Assembly (NCBI RefSeq): GCF_001375535.1
Contig: NZ_LN831197.1
Location: 500,623 to 564,622, forward strand
DNA length: 64,000 bases
Source of the DNA: Bacillus niameyensis
Lineage (GTDB): Bacteria; Bacillota; Bacilli; Bacillales; Bacillaceae_C
Reading direction: 5' to 3'
Shown: positions 57,559 through 64,000 of the stretch, piece after piece
How the letters are laid out: each line of letters opens with the position of its first letter
Numbering within the stretch: the first letter of the stretch is position 1
The notes under the pieces: generated by a model
What the model saw: only the letters and a program-made list of their open reading frames with translations
What the model was told of the DNA's origin: nothing
The model's database searches: none
Position numbers and translations under genes: made by a program

Positions 57559-58488
57559 ATGAAACTATTATTCCTTGGGACAGGAGCTGGAATGCCGGCT
57601 AAACAACGTAATGTGTCTTCCCTCGCATTAATGCTCCAACAAGAACGAAATGCCGTTTGGCTTTTTGATTGTGGCGAAGCAACTCAACACCAAATATTGC
57701 ATACATCTTTAAAACCCAGTAAGATTGAAAAAATCTTTATCACCCATTTGCATGGAGACCATATTTTTGGATTGCCAGGACTTTTGGGAAGTAGATCTTT
57801 TCAGGGTGGTATCACAGAATTAACTTTATATGGACCAAAAGGAATTAGAGATTTTGTTGAAACAGCACTCAAAGTTAGTCAAACTCATTTGAAATATTCT
57901 CTCACGATCGAAGAAATCGATGAAAGTATCATATTTGAGGATGATCAATTTCTTGTTGAAGCTATGCTTCTTGATCATGGTTTGCCTAGTTTTGGATATC
58001 GAATAACCGAAAAAGATAAACCCGGAAAGTTGGACGCAGAACGACTTGCCGCGGATGGTATTCACCCCGGCCCCATTTATAAAAGCTTAAAAAACGGTGA
58101 AACCGTTATGCTTGATAATGGTAAAGTTATTCAGGGAAAGGATTATCTTGGGCCTAGCCAAAAAGGCAGGGTCATTACAATTCTTGGAGATACCCGTCCG
58201 TGCAGGAATGCTTTTAACCTTGCTAAAGATGCAGATGTACTCGTTCATGAAGCGACATTTGCTGCTGGTAGTGAAGAAATGGCAAGTGAATATTTTCATT
58301 CGACAACTGCTCAGGCAGCAACACTTGCTCAAAATGCTGAGGTCCAGCAATTAGTATTGAATCATATTAGCTCAAGGTATTTAAAGGAAGATTGGGACGG
58401 ACTAACCAATGAAGCAAAAGTAACTTTTCCTAATACGAAAATGGCCTATGATTTCTTTGAAATAGCGATTGCCCCACCTAAAAGATGA
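57559..58488 (+). CDS. rnz: Ribonuclease Z
   Basis: tRNA 3'-end endonuclease. Metallo-beta-lactamase motif [10 protein letters not shown] (His63, His65, Asp67, His68), exosite arm near 150-200, second metal site in ILGDTRPC and FHSTTAQAA. 309 residues. Divergent from zwf. Confidence 0.95.
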   Translation: MKLLFLGTGAGMPAKQRNVSSLALMLQQERNAVWLFDCGEATQHQILHTSLKPSKIEKIFITHLHGDHIFGLPGLLGSRSFQGGITELTLYGPKGIRDFVETALKVSQTHLKYSLTIEEIDESIIFEDDQFLVEAMLLDHGLPSFGYRITEKDKPGKLDAERLAADGIHPGPIYKSLKNGETVMLDNGKVIQGKDYLGPSQKGRVITILGDTRPCRNAFNLAKDADVLVHEATFAAGSEEMASEYFHSTTAQAATLAQNAEVQQLVLNHISSRYLKEDWDGLTNEAKVTFPNTKMAYDFFEIAIAPPKR

Positions 58489-58504
58489 TGGAGGCGGGCA
58501 ATCG
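58465..58504. terminator. Inverted repeat at the rnz-namA junction
   Basis: CGATTGCCC and GGGCAATCG form a 9-bp stem with a 20-base loop that spans the rnz stop. It has no T-run, so termination is only likely. Confidence 0.4.
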
Positions 58505-58517
58505 TTATGTTCGATTA

Positions 58518-59537
58518 TTAGTTCCAACCGCGCTCATATTGTTTCGGAGGTTGTAATTTGAAACCAAGTTCCTTTGCCGCAACTTGTGGCCAATAAGGAT
58601 CACGCAGAAGCGCGCGAGCAAGGAAAATAAGATCGGCGCATTGCTTTTGCAAGATTTCTTCAGCTTGGTTTCCACTTGTGATAAGACCAACTGCACCTGT
58701 TGGTATAGCTGCGTCCTTACGGATGATTTCCGAAAATGGTACTTGATAACCTGGATAAGCTTTTATGTTTGCAGGCACTACTGCTCCAGAACTAACATCA
58801 ATCAAATCAACTTTTTGAGCTTTCATCCACTTTGCCATTGTTACGTAATCAATTGCCTTAAGGCCTTCTTCATGATAATCATTCGCTGATATGCGAACGA
58901 AAAGTGGGCCATTCCAAAAACGTTTTACTTCGTCAATAATCTCTTTTAAGAAACGATAACGATTTTCCTGTGAACCGCCATATTGATCAGTTCGTTTGTT
59001 CGTGAGCGGTGATAAAAATTCATTGATTAGATAACCATGAGCAGCATGGATTTCTAAACAATCAAATCCAGCTTTTTTTGCTCTTTCCGCCGCTTTCCCG
59101 AACGCTTGGACGGTGTTTTTAATTTCCTCGGTAGTCATTTCTTTCGGAATCTTCATGTTTTCATTAAAGGGAAGGGCACTAGGAGCAAGAATCTCTCCTT
59201 CTAGCACTGCTTTTCTCCCAGCATGAGCAATCTGAATGCCCGCTGCTGCCCCATGAGCCTTGATCATTTTCGTTAATTTTTGTAAACCTTCGATATGATC
59301 ATCACTCCAAATCCCCAAGTCTTGTGGACTGATTCTACCTTGAGGTGTAACAGCTGTAGCTTCGACGATAATCAATCCTACTTGTCCCACTGCTCTGCTA
59401 CTATAGTGAGTATAGTGCCAGTCGTTAGCCATGCCGTCTTGATTTTCGCAAGAATACATACACATAGGTGACATGACAATACGATTTTTCAATGTTAGAT
59501 CTTTAATTGTATATGGTTCAAAGAGCTTATTTGTCAT
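58518..59537 (-). CDS. namA: NADPH dehydrogenase NamA (old yellow enzyme, YqjM)
   Basis: FMN-dependent ene-reductase acting on enals and nitro compounds. N-terminal [24 protein letters not shown] holds the Cys26-type redox sensor; substrate His pair in [12 protein letters not shown] phosphate motif near residue 300. 339 residues. Confidence 0.94.
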   Translation of the reverse strand: MTNKLFEPYTIKDLTLKNRIVMSPMCMYSCENQDGMANDWHYTHYSSRAVGQVGLIIVEATAVTPQGRISPQDLGIWSDDHIEGLQKLTKMIKAHGAAAGIQIAHAGRKAVLEGEILAPSALPFNENMKIPKEMTTEEIKNTVQAFGKAAERAKKAGFDCLEIHAAHGYLINEFLSPLTNKRTDQYGGSQENRYRFLKEIIDEVKRFWNGPLFVRISANDYHEEGLKAIDYVTMAKWMKAQKVDLIDVSSGAVVPANIKAYPGYQVPFSEIIRKDAAIPTGAVGLITSGNQAEEILQKQCADLIFLARALLRDPYWPQVAAKELGFKLQPPKQYERGWN

Positions 59538-59627
59538 TACTTACTCCCCTTTAATGTAGCTTTACCAAATATTATAGCAATAGAGGGAATTTAACGACAG
59601 TTACATGCTTGTTAATAGCTTGCCCCA

Positions 59628-60449
59628 CTAGTCTTGGAAAGTAAACATTTCTCCTAATTTCTTGGAATGGTCAGTAGCTGCTTTTATGCAATCTGTGAAA
59701 GCTGAATCAACATTCCGATCTTTAAGGATTTGTATACCTGCTTCTGTCGTACCACCTGGACTTGTTACTTTTTTTCTAAGTTCCTGAGCTTCCATGCCAC
59801 TCGTCTGCAACATTTCTGCTGCACCCGCAATGGTTTGGATAATCAATTCTCTTGCAGTGGTTTGTTCAATTCCTAGTTCTTGGGCGGTTTTTTCCATTAC
59901 TTCTACAATGTAGTAAAAGTAGGCTGGACCACTACCTGCTAACCCAGTTACAATATCTAGTTGTTTTTCCTCTACTTCTGTCGTTATGCCTACTGATTCA
60001 AAGACTATATTCGCTAATTGTTTTTGTTTATCAGAAACGAAGGGGTTAAAGCTAATAGCTGTTGCTGATTTGCCTACACTTGCTGAAGTATTCGGCATCG
60101 CTCTAGCAACAGCGCAATCTTTGTTCAATGTGTTATTGATTATGTTCATTGAAACCCCAGCCATGACGGAAACGATAAAAGTGTGTTCATTTGTATAGGG
60201 AGCTAATTTTTTTAAAATTTGTACGGCATCCTTCGGTTTAACAGCCATGATGATCATATCAGGATTATGAGAAATCTTCTGCAAATCATATGTTGTTTGA
60301 ATCCCATATTTATTTTTTAATTCTGATAATCTAGATTGCGACATGCGATTGGTTACAAAAATATTGTCATTCGCACAAATCTGTTTTTGGAGCATTCCAG
60401 AAATAATCGCCTCGGCAATTGATCCAGCTCCTATAAATGAAATCTTCAT
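59628..60449 (-). CDS. proI: Pyrroline-5-carboxylate reductase
   Basis: Final step of proline synthesis. Rossmann loop FIGAGSIAEAI at 5-15, ARAMPNTSASVG near 115, and the C-terminal GLAGSGPAYFYYI and VTSPGGTTEAGI blocks. 273 residues from ATG at 60449 after GAAGG. Confidence 0.94.
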   Translation of the reverse strand: MKISFIGAGSIAEAIISGMLQKQICANDNIFVTNRMSQSRLSELKNKYGIQTTYDLQKISHNPDMIIMAVKPKDAVQILKKLAPYTNEHTFIVSVMAGVSMNIINNTLNKDCAVARAMPNTSASVGKSATAISFNPFVSDKQKQLANIVFESVGITTEVEEKQLDIVTGLAGSGPAYFYYIVEVMEKTAQELGIEQTTARELIIQTIAGAAEMLQTSGMEAQELRKKVTSPGGTTEAGIQILKDRNVDSAFTDCIKAATDHSKKLGEMFTFQD

Positions 60450-60679
60450 TTTTTTCCTTCTTTCAATTTGAAAAATAAAAAACCCATTCTCCACTTAAAG
60501 AGAATGATTCCTTCTGTGAATGAATAAAATTGTATCTTTGATTATGCAAATCAATAGAATGATTGTCAAGACAATTGCGTACATTTTTCCGACTGGTTTG
60601 AAGAATATATCTTTTATTGGTGATGTTGCTCTATTATAATGATGGGTATTAATAATCGGATAAAGGAATAGATGACTTG

Positions 60680-61477
60680 ATGAAAAATAAGGATTTAGAA
60701 GGAAAGACAGTCGTTATTACAGGGGCTTCCGGCGGGTTAGGAGAATATATCGCATACAAATGCGCTGAAAATAAAGCCCGTCTTTTTTTACTCGCTCGAA
60801 ATGAAGATCGGCTTAATCGGGTTGCAAATCGTATACGAGAGGAGCATGGTATCGATTGTACGGTCATGGCTTTGGATGTTTCTGATTTGAGAAAAATCCC
60901 GTCAATTTTCGAAAGAATTTATGAAGAAGTTGAAGCTATTGATGTATTAATCAACAATGCTGGCTACGGTATTTTTGCTGAAGCAGAGGATTTGAAATTA
61001 ACCGATCTTGAGAGGATGTTTTCTATCAATGTGTTAGGCTTGATTTCTTGCACAAAAGCAGTTATTCCATCTATGCGTAAAAGACAATTTGGCCATATTA
61101 TTAATATTGCTTCTCAGGCAGGAAAACTTGCTACTCCCAAATCCAGTGCTTACGCTGCTACAAAGCATGCTGTACTCGGGTTTACAAACAGCTTGCGTAT
61201 GGAAATGGTTAGATTCGGTGTTTATGTCACTGCTGTTAATCCAGGTCCTATTCGTACGGAATTTTTCCGGTATACCGATCCAGAAGGAGCTTATTTAGAA
61301 AATCTTGGCCGTGTTGTTTTAGAGCCAGAAAAGGTAGCTGAGAAAATTGTTCAAGTGATCTTTACAAAAAAGCGTGAAATTAATTTGCCTTGGTGGATGA
61401 ACTGGACAAGTATACTCCACACTTTAATGCCCAACACTGTAGAACGCTTGGGGAGAAAAGCTTTCTTTAAAAAGTAA
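60680..61477 (+). CDS. yqjQ: Short-chain dehydrogenase/reductase (YqjQ)
   Basis: NAD(P) enzyme with TGASGGLG near 14-21, NNAG near 92 and the catalytic Ser-Tyr-Lys (IASQAGK, SAYAATK). About 265 residues; a C-terminal hydrophobic patch (LPWWMNWTSILHTL) suggests membrane contact. Substrate unknown. A TATAAT at 60635 may be its promoter. Confidence 0.9.
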   Translation: MKNKDLEGKTVVITGASGGLGEYIAYKCAENKARLFLLARNEDRLNRVANRIREEHGIDCTVMALDVSDLRKIPSIFERIYEEVEAIDVLINNAGYGIFAEAEDLKLTDLERMFSINVLGLISCTKAVIPSMRKRQFGHIINIASQAGKLATPKSSAYAATKHAVLGFTNSLRMEMVRFGVYVTAVNPGPIRTEFFRYTDPEGAYLENLGRVVLEPEKVAEKIVQVIFTKKREINLPWWMNWTSILHTLMPNTVERLGRKAFFKK

Positions 61478-61494
61478 ATTAAGGAGGAGCACAA

Positions 61495-61950
61495 ATGAAA
61501 ATTAGGGAATTAAATATAAATGAGGAGCCTCCAATCGATTTATTATTAATGGCTGACCCATCCGAGAGATTGATAGAGGAATATTTGAAACGTGGGAAAT
61601 GTTATATAGCTGAAAATTATCAAGCAATAATCGGAGTATATGTTTTACTTCCTACAAGACCAGATACAGTTGAGTTAGTTAATATTGCTGTTACTGAGAA
61701 TGAACAAGGAAAAGGTATTGGAAGGCAGTTGCTTTTGGATGCGATTCAAAAAGCAAAAGCAAGAAACTATAAAACTATTGAGATCGGAACAGGTAATTCA
61801 AGTATTGGGCAATTAGTGTTGTATCAAAAATGTGGATTTCGCATTACAAGTGTGGATCGTGATTTTTTTATACGCCATTACGAGGATGACATTTTTGAAA
61901 ACGGAATCTGGTGTAGAGATATGATACGCCTATCCCAAGATGTAAACTGA
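61495..61950 (+). CDS. GNAT family N-acetyltransferase
   Basis: Acetyl-CoA binding motif NEQGKGIGRQLL near 69-80 and the following beta-bulge region LVLYQKCGFRI. 151 residues, 18 bases after yqjQ with AAGGAGGA, so co-transcribed. The substrate cannot be told from the sequence. Confidence 0.88.
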   Translation: MKIRELNINEEPPIDLLLMADPSERLIEEYLKRGKCYIAENYQAIIGVYVLLPTRPDTVELVNIAVTENEQGKGIGRQLLLDAIQKAKARNYKTIEIGTGNSSIGQLVLYQKCGFRITSVDRDFFIRHYEDDIFENGIWCRDMIRLSQDVN

Positions 61951-61968
61951 TTAGTTATGTTGATTAAA

Positions 61969-62010
61969 AGAAAGAGGATGTCCATTTGTTTATTTGGACA
62001 TCCTCTTTCA
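61969..62010 (+). terminator. Long hairpin terminator after the GNAT gene
   Basis: GAAAGAGGATGTCC pairs perfectly with GGACATCCTCTTTC around a short AT-rich loop. The T-tract is part of the stem, so strength is uncertain. Confidence 0.65.
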
Positions 62011-62240
62011 TGTCCGTTTAAATACCCTCTTCTGATCAGCTGATTAAGAGATGTATTGCCCCGACCAATCTCGAATAAAAGTGTGGAAGGGGACATGAGA
62101 AGGCAAACCTATAGAAAGCCCCAAAAATGTATATTCAGGCACATTGAACTAGTTGAAAGGTCATTTTGCTATATCCAATATTTGGAAATGCAATTTTATT
62201 GATCAAAAAGGCATACTTTTGTATTATAATGCATAGTATA

Positions 62241-62254
62241 GGAACGTATGTTTC
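62241..62254 (+). promoter_or_regulatory. LexA (SOS) box upstream of uvrX
   Basis: GGAACGTATGTTTC matches the Bacillus LexA/DinR consensus CGAACRNRYGTTYC at 13 of 14 positions. A TATAAT at 62225-62230 lies just upstream, so LexA would block the promoter. Confidence 0.75.
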
Positions 62255-62275
62255 TCCTTGGAGGGTGGCGGTATA

Positions 62276-63538
62276 ATGGATATTGATTACGGTACACTTC
62301 CACATAAAAAAATACTATGCATTGATATGAAGAGTTTTTATGCAAGCTGTTCGGCGGTGATGAAAGGACTTGATCCTTTAAAATGTCATCTCGCTGTCAT
62401 CGGAAATTTAAGTCAGCCAGGTAGTATCGTGCTTGCGGCAACCCCTCCTATGAAAAAGGACTTCGGTATTAAAACGGGGTCACGCCTTTTCGAAATACCA
62501 AACGACAGTCGAATTATACTTGATGAGGCAAAGATGAGTACGTATTTACGTATTTCTACTGAAATTATTCGCCTATTCAATCGCTATGTCCCGAAAGATG
62601 CCATCCATGTATACAGTGTAGATGAAAGTTTCATTCAAATTGATGGAACAAGCGAATTGTGGGGAGAGGCTCATACCGTTGCTAAAAAAATTAAAGATGA
62701 ATTATTACGGGAATTTCAACTTACTTGCGCAATTGGGATCGGACCCAACATGCTTCTTTCTAAATTGTGTCTTGACCTTGATGCTAAACATGATGGAATT
62801 GTTGAATGGACATATGAGGATGTTCCGCAAAAATTGTGGAAAGTATCTCCGCTTAGGAAGATGTGGGGAATTGGTAAAAGACTGGAAAAGTCACTGAATA
62901 ATATGGGGATTTTCACTGTAAAGCAATTGGCTCATTATGACAGAAGTTTACTTGAGAAAAAATTCGGTATTATGGGGAATCAACTTTATTATCACGCATG
63001 GGGTGTTGATTTGTCTGAATTGGGTGCGCCGATTATGGAAGGACAAATTAGTTTTGGTAAAAGTCAAATTTTGCTGCGAGATTATAAGGAGAGATCCGAA
63101 ATCCATTGTGTAATGTTGGAAATGTGTGAAGAGGTGGCAAGGCGAGCACGCGAACAAAAAAAGGCGGGGAGAACGATTAGTCTCGGTATTAGCTACAGTG
63201 AAAGGGAGTGGGGAGGTGGGTTCTTACGTTCCTGTTCCATTGAGGAGCCAACTAACACAACGATGGATATTTATCGGGTTTGTTTAAAATTGTTTAATAC
63301 TTATGACACAGGACAGGCAGTACGGCAAATTTCAATTACTTTGGCTAATATCGCAAATGACGATCATTTCCAACTCAGTTTGTTCGAGCCTGAGAAAGTA
63401 CGTGAAAAGGAGCTTGGCTATACAGTTGATCATATTCGGCGAACGTATGGAACAGCTTCTCTCTTGCGTGCTGTTTCTTATACGGATGCAGGGACAACTA
63501 GAAAACGCTCTGTTCTTGTGGGAGGTCATAAAGCTTAA
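62276..63538 (+). CDS. uvrX: Y-family DNA polymerase, UV repair protein UvrX type
   Basis: Error-prone translesion polymerase of the YqjW/UvrX group. Catalytic sites IDMKSFYASC and YSVDESFIQIDG, helix-hairpin-helix MWGIGKRLEKSLNN, C-terminal clamp motif QLSLF. 420 residues from ATG 62276 after GGAGGGTGG. The YolD-like partner usual for this group is not adjacent. Confidence 0.93.
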   Translation: MDIDYGTLPHKKILCIDMKSFYASCSAVMKGLDPLKCHLAVIGNLSQPGSIVLAATPPMKKDFGIKTGSRLFEIPNDSRIILDEAKMSTYLRISTEIIRLFNRYVPKDAIHVYSVDESFIQIDGTSELWGEAHTVAKKIKDELLREFQLTCAIGIGPNMLLSKLCLDLDAKHDGIVEWTYEDVPQKLWKVSPLRKMWGIGKRLEKSLNNMGIFTVKQLAHYDRSLLEKKFGIMGNQLYYHAWGVDLSELGAPIMEGQISFGKSQILLRDYKERSEIHCVMLEMCEEVARRAREQKKAGRTISLGISYSEREWGGGFLRSCSIEEPTNTTMDIYRVCLKLFNTYDTGQAVRQISITLANIANDDHFQLSLFEPEKVREKELGYTVDHIRRTYGTASLLRAVSYTDAGTTRKRSVLVGGHKA

Positions 63539-63812
63539 ATAGATTCTCTCGGAAATCATCAGTGTCCCAAAACTTATTGCCAAAATTGTCCCAACGGTGA
63601 ATGCCGAAAGTTTATTTAAATAGACTCTCGGAATATAGAGGCATAAATTTGCTGAGTTTCCAAAAGATTACTGGGAAATGAGCATTATTGAAGATTTGGT
63701 ATTTGTTTTCAAAACCTTTTCAAAAAAAGACATGCCAAAGAAGCGTCACATATTTATTTATTTTTTTTATAGGTTGTTTTTGTAAACATTGTTGCTTACC
63801 AGGACAGTGCTT
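63539..63812. other. Intergenic stretch without recognised features
   Basis: AT-rich, with no convincing frame, terminator or RNA. A short repeat of ACTCTCGGAA/TTCTCTCGGAA occurs twice near 63543 and 63625. Confidence 0.4.
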
Positions 63813-64000
63813 GGTTGATTTCCGCTACAGTTGCTCGCTTTCCGCGGGGCGGGCGGTGAGCCTCCTCGGCGTAAACGCCTGTGGGGTCTCACCTGTCCCG
63901 CAGATCCCGCGACGGACAGGACGTCCTAGTGTCGGCGTTGGCCACAGGACGTGGCCGTCTTTAGCCGACCAGGAGTCTCGCACTTTCGCTACAATCAACC
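63813..64000. repeat. GC-rich palindromic repeat element with 8-bp terminal inverted repeats
   Basis: 188 bp bounded by GGTTGATT and AATCAACC. Inside are TCCGCTACAGTTGCTCGC, GCGGGGCGGGCGGTGAGCC, GTAAACGCC, GTGGGGTCTCACCTG and GAGTCTCGCACTTTCGCTAC. This composition matches a high-copy intergenic palindromic element I know from many Bacillus-type genomes. It carries no ORF and is unrelated in sequence to the spoIIIA array elements. Confidence 0.75.

Overview
The window is a chromosomal segment of a low-GC, endospore-forming Bacillaceae. Gene order largely follows the Bacillus subtilis comG-to-yqjW region: comG operon, yqhGH, gcv, yqhL/O/P/R, aroQ-papA-efp, spoIIIA, accBC, nusB-folD-xse-ispA-dxs-yqxC-argR-recN, spoIVB-spo0A, bkd, brxB, yqjE, dinB, zwf/rnz, namA, proI, yqjQ, uvrX. 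An OLE RNA with its partner gene oapA points to one of the extremophile-leaning or anaerobiosis-tolerant Bacillaceae. I do not assign a species.

Layout. 0.2-4.0 kb: competence pseudopilus operon comGA-GG, with a very short comGG. 4.0-4.8 kb: aroK and yqzE. 4.9-7.4 kb (minus): yqhG and the SNF2-type ATPase yqhH. 7.5-11.9 kb: tandem glycine riboswitch, then gcvT-gcvPA-gcvPB. 12.0-13.3 kb (minus): an AAA ATPase, a possible 25-codon ORF and rhodanese yqhL. 13.6-16.3 kb: NrdR boxes and a B12-dependent ribonucleotide reductase. 16.4-20.5 kb: yqhO, yqhP, yqhR, aroQ, papA, efp. 20.6-28.3 kb: the whole sporulation spoIIIA operon (AA to AH), interrupted by repeats. 28.4-34.8 kb: fatty-acid, transcription, folate and isoprenoid housekeeping genes. 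34.8-36.1 kb: OLE RNA and oapA. 36.1-43.6 kb: dxs, yqxC, argR, recN, spoIVB, spo0A. 43.7-50.8 kb: GDPD, yqzF and a branched-chain amino acid catabolic cluster (bcd, lpdV, bkdAA, bkdAB, bkdB). 50.9-64.0 kb: a candidate sRNA, brxB, an L,D-transpeptidase, prli42, yqjE, cheW, dinB, yueI, zwf, rnz, namA, proI, yqjQ, a GNAT, an SOS-type uvrX and a terminal palindromic element.

The most striking non-genic signal is a family of short structured repeats (core with 'aaaagcg...cgccc...tttagcgacgta' at one end and 'ctagtcg.tgggcg.tg.agct' at the other). Two tandem copies sit inside the variable peripheral hairpin of the second glycine aptamer. A reversed divergent copy lies between spoIIIAB and spoIIIAC. 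Between spoIIIAD and spoIIIAE the element has become a 2.2-kb array: one 147-bp unit plus ten essentially identical 206-bp units inside an operon needed for sporulation.

Other points of interest are three genes whose only plausible full-length start is AUU (comGG, the AAA ATPase, spoIIIAD), the OLE/OapA locus with its own promoter, and a compact minus-strand sRNA-like unit upstream of brxB. Several sporulation and stress control sites are readable by eye: sigma-H and 0A-box sites at spo0A, a sigma-E-like promoter at spoIIIAA, and a LexA box at uvrX.
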